From assembly GCA_002720275.1 (NCBI GenBank), contig PBHR01000039.1, positions 1 to 44,887 of the forward strand: a DNA stretch of 44,887 bases, given 5' to 3'. The notes beneath the pieces were generated by a model, which ran no database searches, was not told the origin of the DNA, and saw only the letters and a list, made by a program, of their open reading frames with translations. Positions 26,422 through 35,262 of the stretch are shown here, in pieces; the stretch's first letter is position 1, and every line of letters begins with the position of its first letter. The stretch is from Methanobacteriota archaeon (GTDB taxonomy: Archaea; Thermoplasmatota; Poseidoniia; Poseidoniales; Poseidoniaceae). The translations under genes were made by a program, and so were the position numbers.

Positions 26422-27699
26422 ATGGGTAAAGATTGGAGTATGAAAAATCCATATATGACTACAATTAGTGAAAAAGACATACTAAATGGCCCTGGAGCAA
26501 CTAAGGAAACTCGCCACGTTAGCATATTACTTGGCGATAGTGGATTAAATTACAAAGTAGGTGATGCAATAGGAATCATAGCAGAAAATCCTGAAGATGT
26601 CGTGAATAAACTTATTGAATTATTAGGTTTTAATGCAGAAAAAGAAGTTGAGTCTCATTCTAGAACTACAACATTGTACGATGCATTGAAAAAAGATTAT
26701 GAAATACATAGATTGAACAAAAAATTTGTTAAAGCATTGCCTGAATTATTTTCTAATGAAGCAAACACTGTAGAAATACAATTAGTAAAAAGTGAACGAA
26801 CTAATTTAACTAATAATACTTCATCTACATGGGAATTTGAAAATAATTCAAATAGTTTACCAAAAAATTACCCCACTCAAAGTTCAAACAATCCTATGGC
26901 GAAAATTGAAACAATTACAAAAGATAATGATGCAATTGAAGATTATATTTGGTCTAGAGATTATATTGATGCTTTGCAAGATTTTCCTTCCTTAAATTTT
27001 GATTCTCCTGAACAATTCTTTTCTTATCTTGATAAGTTAAAGGGTAGATTATATTCAATTGCATCATCACCAGATGCTCATCCGGGTGAAGTTCAATTAA
27101 CGATTGCAATAGTAAGGTATAACCATCATGAACGTGATCGGGCGGGACTTTGTACTGGATATTTAGCTGACCAAGTTGAAGTTGGAAAAACTAAATTTGG
27201 CGTATATATGTCTCCAACAAAATCATTTGTACTTCCTGAAGATGGCTCTACCAACATCATCATGGTGGGACCTGGGACTGGAATTGCTCCATTTAGAGCA
27301 TTTATAGAACAAAGAGAATTTGACAAATCCACAGGAAAGAATTGGTTATTCTTTGGCGATCAGCACGAAGCTACTGAATATTATTACAAAGATCAAATAA
27401 AATCTTGGTTAGATAATGGCACATTATTCAAATATACCACTGCATGGTCTAGAGACCAAGCAGAAAAAATTTATGTTCAAAACAGAATGCTTGAAAATGC
27501 TGAAGAAATATGGGAATGGATTGATGGAGGAGCATATTTCTATGTTTGTGGTGATAAAAATTATATGGCTAAAGATGTTCATGCTGCATTAATTAAAATT
27601 TGTGCAGAACAAGGTGGCATGGGTTTGGATAATGCAACTGAGTTTGTAACACAAACTTTGATGAAAGAAGAAAAGCGTTACCTCAGAGATGTTTACTAA
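26422..27699 (+). CDS. CysJ-like FAD/NADP reductase module without a flavodoxin domain
   Basis: About 425 residues, a diflavin-reductase-type ferredoxin-NADP reductase module. It starts in the linker (KNPYMTTISEKDIL, as in sulfite reductase flavoprotein), then GDSGLNYKVGDAIGI, RLYSIASS (FAD binding, near 209), GLCTGYLAD, GPGTGIAPFRAF (near 283), WLFFGDQHEATEYYY and YFYVCGDKNYMAKDV (NADP binding). No N-terminal flavodoxin and no iron-sulfur Cys cluster are present, so an outside carrier is needed. A low-complexity Asn/Ser/Thr-rich insert lies about residues 120-165. Possible electron partners are the BoxB-like oxygenase and the desaturase encoded later in the window (inference). The start is set by the TATA position. 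Biotin carboxylase follows 17 bases later. Confidence 0.85.
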   Translation: MGKDWSMKNPYMTTISEKDILNGPGATKETRHVSILLGDSGLNYKVGDAIGIIAENPEDVVNKLIELLGFNAEKEVESHSRTTTLYDALKKDYEIHRLNKKFVKALPELFSNEANTVEIQLVKSERTNLTNNTSSTWEFENNSNSLPKNYPTQSSNNPMAKIETITKDNDAIEDYIWSRDYIDALQDFPSLNFDSPEQFFSYLDKLKGRLYSIASSPDAHPGEVQLTIAIVRYNHHERDRAGLCTGYLADQVEVGKTKFGVYMSPTKSFVLPEDGSTNIIMVGPGTGIAPFRAFIEQREFDKSTGKNWLFFGDQHEATEYYYKDQIKSWLDNGTLFKYTTAWSRDQAEKIYVQNRMLENAEEIWEWIDGGAYFYVCGDKNYMAKDVHAALIKICAEQGGMGLDNATEFVTQTLMKEEKRYLRDVY

Positions 27700-27716
27700 A
27701 ACTCATAGGCGGTCAA

Positions 27717-29072
27717 TTGTCTGAACGTAATATGGGGTTCAAACGTATACTCATTGCCAATCGCGGTGAAATCGCTTTGAGAATTCTTAGGGCATGTAGA
27801 GAATTAGAAATTGAAGCCGCAATAATTCATGGAAGAGAAGATAGAACAAGCCTACCTGTGCAATTATCTGATTATGCAATTCCAATTTATAGAAAAGAAC
27901 CACTATCTAGTTATTTAGAAATAGATGCCGTAATAAATGCTGCAAAAAGTTTGGAAGTTGATGCAGTACATCCAGGATATGGTTTTTTAGCAGAAAATTC
28001 ATGGTTTGTATCTAGATTAGAACAGGAAAACATTACATTCATTGGGCCTAATTCTGAAGTGATTTCATTATTAGGAGATAAAATAAGAGCTAGGGCCGCA
28101 ATGAAAGAAGCAGGATTACCCGTAGCAGAAGGAAGTGATGAACCAATAAATAATGCTGATGAAGCAGCAAAGTTAGCTGAGAAGATTGGATATCCCGTTA
28201 TCATCAAAGCCGCTGCTGGTGGTGGTGGCATAGGAATGCAAGTGGTAAATCAAAAAAATGATTTTGAAAGCGCACTAAATTTGTGTCAAAGTAGAGCGCA
28301 ATCCGCGTTTGGAGACAACAGAGTCTTTGTTGAAAAATTTATTGAAGGAGCGCAACACATTGAATTCCAAGTTTTGGCCGATGGTAAAAATGCAATTCAT
28401 TTTGGTGAAAGGTTTTGTTCAATTCAAAGACGTCATCAAAAAATCATTGAAGAAGGTCCTTGGTTATCTGACGAAGAGCGTGAAAGAATTGGAAGTTTAG
28501 TCTGTAAAGGTGCAGAGGCTGTAGGCTACAAAGGTTTAGCAACATTTGAATTCCTTAGAGATAAATTTGGTAAATTCTACTTTTTAGAAGTGAATCCGAG
28601 AGTTCAAGTTGAGCACACAATTACTGAAATGATCACAGGATACAACCTTGTGGAATTAGGTATTCGTGTTGCACAAGGAGAGTCTTTGCCTATTTCTCAA
28701 AATGATATTGTGCTTAATGGTCATTCAATACAATGTAGGATTAATGCAGAAAATTCCACAAATTTTGTACCCTCTCCTGGAAGACTTTGGGATTGCCATT
28801 TCCCTAGTGGTTATGGAATCAGAGTGGATTCTCACGCGCATATTGGTTATGATATGCCAAGATGCTTTGATTCATTATTGGCCAAAATAATTGTGTGGGG
28901 AAGAACAAGAAATGAAGCAATTAGGCGTATGCGTTCAGCATTGAATGAAACTAGATTAGAAGGTGTGGATACATTAATTCCATTACATCTAAGAATATTA
29001 GATGAAGATGATTTCAAATCTAGAGATATTACAATTCATTACATTGACGAACATCAAGAATTAATGAGGTGA
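27717..29072 (+). CDS. Biotin carboxylase subunit of an acyl-CoA carboxylase
   Basis: 451 residues, the usual length of a free AccC-type subunit. It has the ATP-grasp signature: KRILIANRGEIALRILRACR at the N-terminus, AVHPGYGFLAEN, IKAAAGGGGIGM (the glycine-rich ATP lid), VEKFIEG, and EVNPRVQVEHTITE (active-site Glu/Asn/Arg). It carboxylates biotin on a BCCP with ATP and bicarbonate; a carboxyltransferase then makes malonyl- or methylmalonyl-CoA. Neither BCCP nor carboxyltransferase is in the window, so they must be elsewhere. The TTG at 27717 opens the frame; an ATG at 27732 is an equally good start. The stop codon lies inside the ribosome-binding site of the next gene. It could feed malonyl-CoA to the giant synthase. 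Confidence 0.93.
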   Translation: MSERNMGFKRILIANRGEIALRILRACRELEIEAAIIHGREDRTSLPVQLSDYAIPIYRKEPLSSYLEIDAVINAAKSLEVDAVHPGYGFLAENSWFVSRLEQENITFIGPNSEVISLLGDKIRARAAMKEAGLPVAEGSDEPINNADEAAKLAEKIGYPVIIKAAAGGGGIGMQVVNQKNDFESALNLCQSRAQSAFGDNRVFVEKFIEGAQHIEFQVLADGKNAIHFGERFCSIQRRHQKIIEEGPWLSDEERERIGSLVCKGAEAVGYKGLATFEFLRDKFGKFYFLEVNPRVQVEHTITEMITGYNLVELGIRVAQGESLPISQNDIVLNGHSIQCRINAENSTNFVPSPGRLWDCHFPSGYGIRVDSHAHIGYDMPRCFDSLLAKIIVWGRTRNEAIRRMRSALNETRLEGVDTLIPLHLRILDEDDFKSRDITIHYIDEHQELMR

Positions 29073-29073
29073 T
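29066..29073 (+). promoter_or_regulatory. Strong Shine-Dalgarno GAGGTGAT deciding a TTG start
   Basis: GAGGTGAT is an exact complement of the archaeal 16S rRNA 3' end (AUCACCUC). It overlaps the TGA stop of biotin carboxylase and sits three bases before the TTG at 29077, so the kinase gene is very likely translationally coupled and starts at TTG. Confidence 0.7.
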
Positions 29074-29076
29074 TAA

Positions 29077-30036
29077 TTGAAATTATTAATTGTTGGAAGC
29101 CTTGCATACGACTCAATAAGTACTGAATATAACGAGATTGAGAATACTCTTGGTGGTTCTGCAGTTTATGCTGGGATCTCAGCAGCAGGGCATATGAAAA
29201 GAATCTACGAAGATTCGAATAACAAAATAGGGTTAGTTGGTGTGATTGGAACAGATTTTTTAGAATCGGATTTAGAAGTCTTAAAAAAACATGGTTTAGA
29301 CGTTTCCGGAATTAAAAAAGAAAACGGGCTGACTTTTCGCTGGTCTGGAAGTTATTCTGGGGACATGAGTCAAGCAATTACACACTCTACAGAATTAAAT
29401 GTTTTTGAAACGTTTTCTCCAGTTGTCCCAAAAATGTTACAATCGCCCGAAATAACATTTTGTGCCAATATGCACCCCATAATTCAATCAAGTGTTTTAG
29501 ATCAAAGTACACCTCAAAAATTTGCTGCTGTTGATTCTATGAATCTATGGATTAACAATACTCCAAAAGAATTGTCCGAGGTTTTACGTCGTGCAAAGAT
29601 GGCCATACTAAATTCCGATGAAGTTAAAATGTTGGCTAAATGTGAAAATATTGTTGATGCGGGAAATTTAATACGAAGTGGTGAAGCATTATCAAATGGA
29701 AAAAAGTCAGGAAAAGGGCCTGATATCTTGATTATTAAAAAAGGTGGAGAAGGGGTATTGGCTTTGTTTGAAAATAGTATCATTGAACTCCCCGCTTATC
29801 CAACTTCAAAATTAATTGACCCAACAGGATGTGGTGATTCTTTTGCAGGAGCATTATTAGCACATCTATCTAATTCTTCAGGTAAATTTCCAACCGAAAA
29901 AGAATTGTTTGATTCTCTTATTCATGCAAATGTGACTGCATCATTTACTATTGAAGAAATGGGAGTTAATAGAATCAAAAATATAAATGACGATGAATAT
30001 GAAAAGCGATTTTTAAAATATTTAGAATTAATCTAA
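29077..30036 (+). CDS. PfkB/ribokinase-family sugar or nucleoside kinase
   Basis: 319 residues. The N-terminus LLIVGSLAYDSI and GGSAVYAGISAAGH form the substrate side of the ribokinase fold. LIDPTGCGDSFAGALL near the C-terminus is the PfkB signature 2, with the catalytic Asp in GCGD and the anion hole. The usual Ala of GAGD is Cys here. Substrate cannot be assigned; ribose, fructose, nucleosides and ADP-linked sugars are all used in the family. The start is TTG, supported by the preceding Shine-Dalgarno. The 3' end overlaps the convergent membrane-protein gene by nine bases. Confidence 0.9.
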   Translation: MKLLIVGSLAYDSISTEYNEIENTLGGSAVYAGISAAGHMKRIYEDSNNKIGLVGVIGTDFLESDLEVLKKHGLDVSGIKKENGLTFRWSGSYSGDMSQAITHSTELNVFETFSPVVPKMLQSPEITFCANMHPIIQSSVLDQSTPQKFAAVDSMNLWINNTPKELSEVLRRAKMAILNSDEVKMLAKCENIVDAGNLIRSGEALSNGKKSGKGPDILIIKKGGEGVLALFENSIIELPAYPTSKLIDPTGCGDSFAGALLAHLSNSSGKFPTEKELFDSLIHANVTASFTIEEMGVNRIKNINDDEYEKRFLKYLELI

Positions 30037-31716
30037 CCTAGTAATTCCTGTGGAAGACAGTGAATTTGATTTTTCTTGGTTTGATGATTTTAATTCATTA
30101 AATGATAATGGTATTTTTTGTTCTACTAATTCTGGAGAAATGTCTTCAAGAAGATCTTCATGAAAAATCTCATTATTTTGATTCATGTTTCTCAATGCTT
30201 CTGCTAATTGAGCTTCATGTGTTTGATGTGCTTGGATTTTTAATGCATCCATTGTTCTATTTGATTCAGAAAAATTCGGATCGTAAACAGGCCTTTTTTG
30301 CTTTAACATTCTTCTAAAAAAACTAGGAGTTTTCAATTTTGGTGTTAAAATATTAGATAATGTTAAACGTTTTGTTTGCTTATTATTTACCTTCAATCTC
30401 TTTAATTTTTTCTTCCCTTTACCAAATTTAATTCTTTTTAAATTAGCATTTTTATTTTCAATCTCTGCAGAGACTTCGTTGCCTTCTGAACTTCCTTTGG
30501 CTTGAGAAACAATCCCTAGAGATTTATTCGGAGTGGGTTCATCAATACTTCTTTTTACTTCAAATTGATTAATTGTGGAACCTAATTGGTTTAATGGATT
30601 TGAATATCCTGTCTGTTGAAAACTATTAATAAATGGTTTTTCTGAAGTTACCATTCTTTCCTCTCTATATTGATTATTTTGAGATGTTATGGAGTCTGGC
30701 ATCATTGAAAAAGACGATTCATTTTCTTCAGTTTTTTCATAATCATTATATGAATTAGAATTTGTACCAAAAGAATCTCCAAACATATTAAATGAGTCTT
30801 CATTAGATTCAGAGTCATCTAAATCAAAACCAAAAAGGTTGAATGAATCATCTGAATTTGTAGATGGAAAAATATTAGTTTCATCTTGAATTATTTGTTG
30901 TGTGGCTTGTGGCATACTCATTTCATTTTCAGTTCTAAGAACCTCTGTTCGATTAGCTACATTTGTCCAACCAGAATGTGCAGGGGGACTACGAAGTTCT
31001 GTACGAACTTGTCTAGCTCTAGATATTGAACCATGGTGGAGTGGATCTCTTGGTTCAAGCAAAGTTTCAGTCTCAAGATTTCCTACGTGGTGTGATTCTA
31101 CAATTTCGGAATCATTTTTTGTTTTATTGATTAAATCTGCCATAGCCATTGTTAATGCATCATCAGATTTCTCCTGTTCAACTTCTATAATGTCAACTAA
31201 TTCTTCAAAAATACTAGACGAGGGATATTCAGACATTATTACTTCATCTAAACCTTCTCTAGCTTTATCAAGAGATAAGCCATCTTTAATTCTGTCAGTT
31301 AATACTCTAAATTTAATTAAATCTTTTACAGGACCAAATAATGTATATGTCCCCGCATCACCACAATCAATTGTTAATGCCGATTTACGAAAACCTAGCC
31401 AAGAAATTATTACCGCAGCACCAATAACACCAGACCAAACCTGCATTTGTCCAGTTAACACTCTTAATGATGCGTAAATTAACAAACCACTAATTAATGC
31501 ACACCAATGAGGAATAATATGAAATTGATGATGCCTCATCGCTTCTATTTTATTAAAACTTAATCTCAAAAAATGTCCTTGTTCTGATTCCAAAATGACA
31601 TTTTCTTGTGTTAACACAGTTCGCAAATTACCACGAGAACCGGCCAAGGTGAATGTTGAGAGAACTTCTCCCTCCACACCATCTGGCCGAGCCTTTTCTG
31701 GCTCAGTCGAGTACAT
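30028..31716 (-). CDS. Membrane protein with PH-like N-terminus and long disordered tail
   Basis: 562 residues. Residues 20-60 (LAGSRGNLRTVLTQENVILE) and the part after the membrane helices (ALTIDCGDAGTYTLFGPVKD) read as a split beta-rich module resembling bacterial PH-like domains. Two membrane spans lie at about 70-110 (IPHWCALISGLLIYASLRVL, then VWSGVIGAAVIISWLGF). From about 200 onward the sequence is low-complexity, Asn/Ser/Asp-rich, with an Asp/Phe-rich part (FNLFGFDLDDSESNEDSFNM) and then a Lys-rich part (RIKFGKGKKKLKRLKVNN). Function unknown. The charge switch along the tail suggests a docking scaffold on the inner membrane face (inference). Confidence 0.72.
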   Translation of the reverse strand: MYSTEPEKARPDGVEGEVLSTFTLAGSRGNLRTVLTQENVILESEQGHFLRLSFNKIEAMRHHQFHIIPHWCALISGLLIYASLRVLTGQMQVWSGVIGAAVIISWLGFRKSALTIDCGDAGTYTLFGPVKDLIKFRVLTDRIKDGLSLDKAREGLDEVIMSEYPSSSIFEELVDIIEVEQEKSDDALTMAMADLINKTKNDSEIVESHHVGNLETETLLEPRDPLHHGSISRARQVRTELRSPPAHSGWTNVANRTEVLRTENEMSMPQATQQIIQDETNIFPSTNSDDSFNLFGFDLDDSESNEDSFNMFGDSFGTNSNSYNDYEKTEENESSFSMMPDSITSQNNQYREERMVTSEKPFINSFQQTGYSNPLNQLGSTINQFEVKRSIDEPTPNKSLGIVSQAKGSSEGNEVSAEIENKNANLKRIKFGKGKKKLKRLKVNNKQTKRLTLSNILTPKLKTPSFFRRMLKQKRPVYDPNFSESNRTMDALKIQAHQTHEAQLAEALRNMNQNNEIFHEDLLEDISPELVEQKIPLSFNELKSSNQEKSNSLSSTGITRLD

Positions 31717-31805
31717 CCTGAATTGTCAGGGAAACTCTTAGGTTATGAAGTTTAATACAATTTTTAACAATAAATGCCCCACTAAACAGGTTTTTTCAAT
31801 TCCCG

Positions 31806-32804
31806 TCAATCTAATTTTTTATAATTATTTGAGTGCCCAATAATACGTGGCTTTGCATCTAATTGACAAATCAATAAACGCGGGGAACCATGCTTTCTTA
31901 TCATCAAAGGTGATTCCCAATTAATAATTAATTTTTTATCTTCAACAACTTCTATTCTTCCAACTACAAATTGTAAATCTATAGCAACATGTACTACCCC
32001 TCCAACTGAAGGTGAATATCTTGCAAAGGCTGCTGAAATAAAATTTAATTCAGTTTTATTGTGAATATCCACAGAATCTTCCACATCACTATGAACAATT
32101 AATGACCCCTGTGATAATGAGTTCTCATCAGCATTTCTTAATGCTAAACCCACCTTGTCTCCAGCCTTTGCTTGTTCGACATCATCATCCATTACCTGTA
32201 ATGACCTTGCGATTCCTGTGCCTTTTGATGGCAATATTTCTAAATTATCATGTTTATTTACAGACCCTGTTCTAACTCCACCAATAGCAACTAGTCCAAC
32301 TCCTTTAACATTAAAGAATTGATCAACTGCAATTACAAGTGGATCATTTAATCTCTCATTTAATTCAGATTCTTTTTTTGATAAATAGTCTAACATTAAT
32401 TCTCTCAATGAAAGAGCATCTAATTTTTGAATGGTCCAATGGCCTAATCCTGCTTGTTTCACTAATTGTTCTAACTGTGTTTCATCTATCCACTGATCTG
32501 GTTGTGGCCTTGGTATTATAACCCCCTCAGAAATTCCGGAACTACTACAAGCAACCAACAATTCTCCTAATCTTGCATCAATAGCATTAACTTCTAAAAC
32601 AACAAAATCTCCAAGTGTTAATGCTGATGTTAACGGTTTTAATCGCTCAGGATAAGTAACTGGGCGAACTAATGATAAAATTTTAACTCCAGAATCATTT
32701 GTTTCCTTATATACATATGATTCAACATCTCTTGAATCAGAAGATTTACCAATTTCTTTGGCTAAATCGTCAGAACCAAGGAATGCCACATTTAGAACAC
32801 TCAA
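31806..32804 (-). CDS. EF-Tu/SelB-like protein with a degenerate, P-loop-less GTPase domain
   Basis: 332 residues. The C-terminal half follows elongation-factor domain 2 and 3 pattern: PLVIAVDQFFNVKGVGLVAIGGVRTGSV, then AKAGDKVGLALRNADENSLSQGSLI, and a final beta domain ending GSPRLLICQLDAKPRIIGH. The N-terminal 150 residues have the spacing of a G domain but begin VAFLGSDDLAKEIG, with no GxxxxGKS/T P-loop, and no DxxG or NKxD motif is evident, so GTP hydrolysis is unlikely. Similar GTPase-dead EF-Tu relatives occur in archaea and are poorly studied. It precedes no translation gene here; it follows the class I aldolase gene with a gap of only 15 bases, so the two probably share a transcript. 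Confidence 0.68.
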   Translation of the reverse strand: MSVLNVAFLGSDDLAKEIGKSSDSRDVESYVYKETNDSGVKILSLVRPVTYPERLKPLTSALTLGDFVVLEVNAIDARLGELLVACSSSGISEGVIIPRPQPDQWIDETQLEQLVKQAGLGHWTIQKLDALSLRELMLDYLSKKESELNERLNDPLVIAVDQFFNVKGVGLVAIGGVRTGSVNKHDNLEILPSKGTGIARSLQVMDDDVEQAKAGDKVGLALRNADENSLSQGSLIVHSDVEDSVDIHNKTELNFISAAFARYSPSVGGVVHVAIDLQFVVGRIEVVEDKKLIINWESPLMIRKHGSPRLLICQLDAKPRIIGHSNNYKKLD

Positions 32805-32819
32805 GAATTTTTCACCTTT

Positions 32820-33752
32820 TTAAGCGTTGTAAATCTCTAATGCTTCTTCAACAGATGCACCATTACAAATTATTGCGTGACACGCTGCACACATCTTTAC
32901 TGCATCTTCTATTGGCTTTTGGTGTATATTTCTTCCAGTTGCTGCACCCCTTGCTCCAGAAATATTGATTTGTTCCCAAAGGCGTTTCAAAAATTCATCG
33001 GGTTGCAAACTCCCTCCTCCAGAACAAATTAAACCTGTTCTTCCAGCGGATTCTACTGCAACTCCCAAACTTTCTGGAATACTCATTCCTTCATAGGCTG
33101 TTTTTGGATAATTTACTTTTGTAAAATCAGCACCAATACAACAAGCTAACCCTGACGCTCCTGAAATTAATTGTGGATCAAATTCATCTGGAACAGCAGA
33201 ACCCCTCGGATAAATCCAAGTTACTGCAATTAATCCGTGCTGATGTGCTTCTGAAATCAACATTGCCGCCTCAGACAACATCTCTGGTTCATGTTCACTA
33301 CCTACATATATTGTATATCCAATACCTACAACGTTTACACCATTTAATCTTAAATTATTTACATCATCCATTGTGCACATAGCCATACTAATTGGTTCTC
33401 TTTGAGCCGTTTTGACAAGATTTGATTTGCTATTCATTTTTACTAGATAGGGAATGTCTGGGTAATCTCTCGCATATCGGGAGATTAACCCATATTGTCC
33501 TGCTAAAACGCCAATAGTGCCTTCTTTGTGTGCTCTTAAACCTATTTCAAACAAATGTTTAGGATCATTAGAAGTTAATGGAATCTTTTTTCCTCCATCA
33601 TAAAAATCATCATTTAAATGTTCAATTTTTTGATCGCATGCAAACAAATTCATTCTACCTGTTCCACTCGTTGCCGCATTCAAATTTGCTAAAAAATCCT
33701 CGACCAATTCATCTGGTACATCTGCTGGAATATAAGCTTCTATCGGTTCCAT
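32820..33752 (-). CDS. Archaeal class I fructose-bisphosphate aldolase (DhnA family)
   Basis: 310 residues of a TIM-barrel Schiff-base aldolase. RMNLFACDQKIEHLN at the start, CCIGADFTKVNYP with the Schiff-base Lys, LICSGGGS and GARGAATGRNIHQKP (phosphate binding) match the DhnA/archaeal FBA family. The related ADH synthase of aromatic synthesis belongs to the same family, so substrate is not certain, but GlpX immediately upstream on the same strand favours fructose 1,6-bisphosphate and gluconeogenesis. GGGGAT upstream of the ATG serves as ribosome-binding site. Confidence 0.88.
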   Translation of the reverse strand: MEPIEAYIPADVPDELVEDFLANLNAATSGTGRMNLFACDQKIEHLNDDFYDGGKKIPLTSNDPKHLFEIGLRAHKEGTIGVLAGQYGLISRYARDYPDIPYLVKMNSKSNLVKTAQREPISMAMCTMDDVNNLRLNGVNVVGIGYTIYVGSEHEPEMLSEAAMLISEAHQHGLIAVTWIYPRGSAVPDEFDPQLISGASGLACCIGADFTKVNYPKTAYEGMSIPESLGVAVESAGRTGLICSGGGSLQPDEFLKRLWEQINISGARGAATGRNIHQKPIEDAVKMCAACHAIICNGASVEEALEIYNA

Positions 33753-33819
33753 ATTATCCCCTTGTTACGTTCAATTGTTTAATTCTAATAATCTTATTCA
33801 AAAACAAATAATGAAATTA

Positions 33820-34767
33820 TTAATGAAAATTACTAATTAATTTTACTTTTTTATTGTAAACATCAATAATTTGGGATGTTGTTTTAATTCCTTTTTCGGT
33901 AGATTCAACACCAGGAAGATATCCAGTACAAACGCCAGTGGCAACAAATAAGGCATCATTACTTTTACATAATTCATTAGATTTCCAAACTTTATGTAAA
34001 TCATCATCAATCATTTTTGATGCTCTTTCTTCCTCTTCAGAATCTTTGAATTGAAGACGCCCTTCAAACACTCCGCCTATTCCTTCAATAGCAGTTGCAG
34101 TGATTACTCCTTCAGGAGCCGCCCCAATTCCTAGTAAAATATCATACGGTCCTGAAGGTTCTGCTGCCCAAAGTGCTGCTGAAATATCTCCATCGGACAT
34201 AAGATTTAATTTCGCACCAACATCATTGATTTCCTTGAATAATTCAATATGCCTCTCTCTATCAAGTGCAACAACATTTAATTCTGAAATATGTTTATCT
34301 AATTTAGAAGCTGCTTGTTCTAGATTCCAAGAAACGCTTCCTTCCAATGAGACTTCTCCGATTAATTCTGGGCCGGCTGCTATTTTATCCATATAACAAT
34401 CTGGTGCATGTAACAAAGTCCCCCTTGGAGCCGCTGCTAAAACAGAAATAGAATTCGGTGAGTTTGTAGCACAATTGGTAGTACATTCTAAGGGATCTAC
34501 AGCAATATCTACTGCTAAAGCTTCTAAATCTCCTTGCATTGACCCAAGTGGCTCTCCAATCCAAAGCATTGGTGCTTCATCTCTTTCTCCTTCACCTATA
34601 GCGACACGACCATTGAAGGGCACTTTATCGAAGATCTTACGCATAGCCTCTACTGCTGCTGCATCAGCCGCTTTTCCGTCTCCTTTTCCTCTCCAATCTG
34701 CACTTGCTATTGCTGCTTGTTCACATGCCTCTAAGAAATAATTTGACAGTTCGTTAACTAAGGCCAT
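33820..34767 (-). CDS. glpX: Class II fructose-1,6-bisphosphatase (GlpX)
   Basis: 315 residues. The GlpX hallmarks are present: GKGDGKAADAAAVEAMR near the N-terminus, VAIGEGERDEAPMLWIGE (metal-binding Glu/Asp), DIAVDPLECTTN, and LLGIGAAPEGVITATAI. It removes the 1-phosphate of fructose 1,6-bisphosphate in gluconeogenesis. Many archaea use the unrelated bifunctional FBP aldolase/phosphatase instead, so a bacterial-type GlpX with a separate aldolase next door is a notable choice. The usual DPxxGT is DPLECT here, a Gly-to-Cys change beside a metal ligand. Confidence 0.92.
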   Translation of the reverse strand: MALVNELSNYFLEACEQAAIASADWRGKGDGKAADAAAVEAMRKIFDKVPFNGRVAIGEGERDEAPMLWIGEPLGSMQGDLEALAVDIAVDPLECTTNCATNSPNSISVLAAAPRGTLLHAPDCYMDKIAAGPELIGEVSLEGSVSWNLEQAASKLDKHISELNVVALDRERHIELFKEINDVGAKLNLMSDGDISAALWAAEPSGPYDILLGIGAAPEGVITATAIEGIGGVFEGRLQFKDSEEEERASKMIDDDLHKVWKSNELCKSNDALFVATGVCTGYLPGVESTEKGIKTTSQIIDVYNKKVKLISNFH

Positions 34768-34803
34768 GAATAGCGCAAAGGATTAAGGTTTTCAAAACTC
34801 TCC

Positions 34804-35262
34804 TTATTCCTTTTTTTTACTAAGCACTTTTATTTCATTAATTTGTGCTTCCGGGTATTGCCCTTGTTCATTCTTTTCAAGAGATTTTACCATATCAAAA
34901 ACACATAATAATCCTGCAGAAACACCAACTAAAGCTTCCATTTCTACTCCTGTACGATAATGTGCTGAAACTTCAACTGTACATCTTAATAATCTACCTT
35001 CGAAATTCCAATCAACTTTGCAACCTTCTATTGGTACTATATGGCAATGTGGGATTATTCTCGGTGTTTCTTTAACTGCTTGAATTACAGCAACTGTAGA
35101 TGCTTCAAACACATCCCCCTTAGAAATTTCATTATTTTCAATAGCTAATCTTGTTTTTTCTTGTAAACAAATTGTTCCAGTAGCTATAGCCTCTCTTCGA
35201 ACAATAGGTTTCCCGCCTACATCAATTATCGCTTCAATTTTATTTTCATTTTTCCCACTCAT
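34804..35262 (-). CDS. moaC: Cyclic pyranopterin monophosphate synthase MoaC
   Basis: 152 residues. The MoaC signatures are easily read: IIDVGGKPIVRREAIATGTI, the IPHCHIVPIEGC loop (IPLCHPLPL in bacteria), and TGVEMEALVGVSAGLLCVFD with MVKSLEK. It converts the MoaA product to cyclic pyranopterin monophosphate, an early molybdopterin step. The start follows the moaE stop directly without a spacer, so the pair is co-translated. moaA is not in the window. Confidence 0.95.
   Translation of the reverse strand: MSGKNENKIEAIIDVGGKPIVRREAIATGTICLQEKTRLAIENNEISKGDVFEASTVAVIQAVKETPRIIPHCHIVPIEGCKVDWNFEGRLLRCTVEVSAHYRTGVEMEALVGVSAGLLCVFDMVKSLEKNEQGQYPEAQINEIKVLSKKKE

Noticed and set aside
30902..31477. 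191-codon plus-strand ORF antisense to the 562-residue membrane protein gene
   Set aside because: Antisense shadow; the opposite frame has coherent membrane helices and neighbours.
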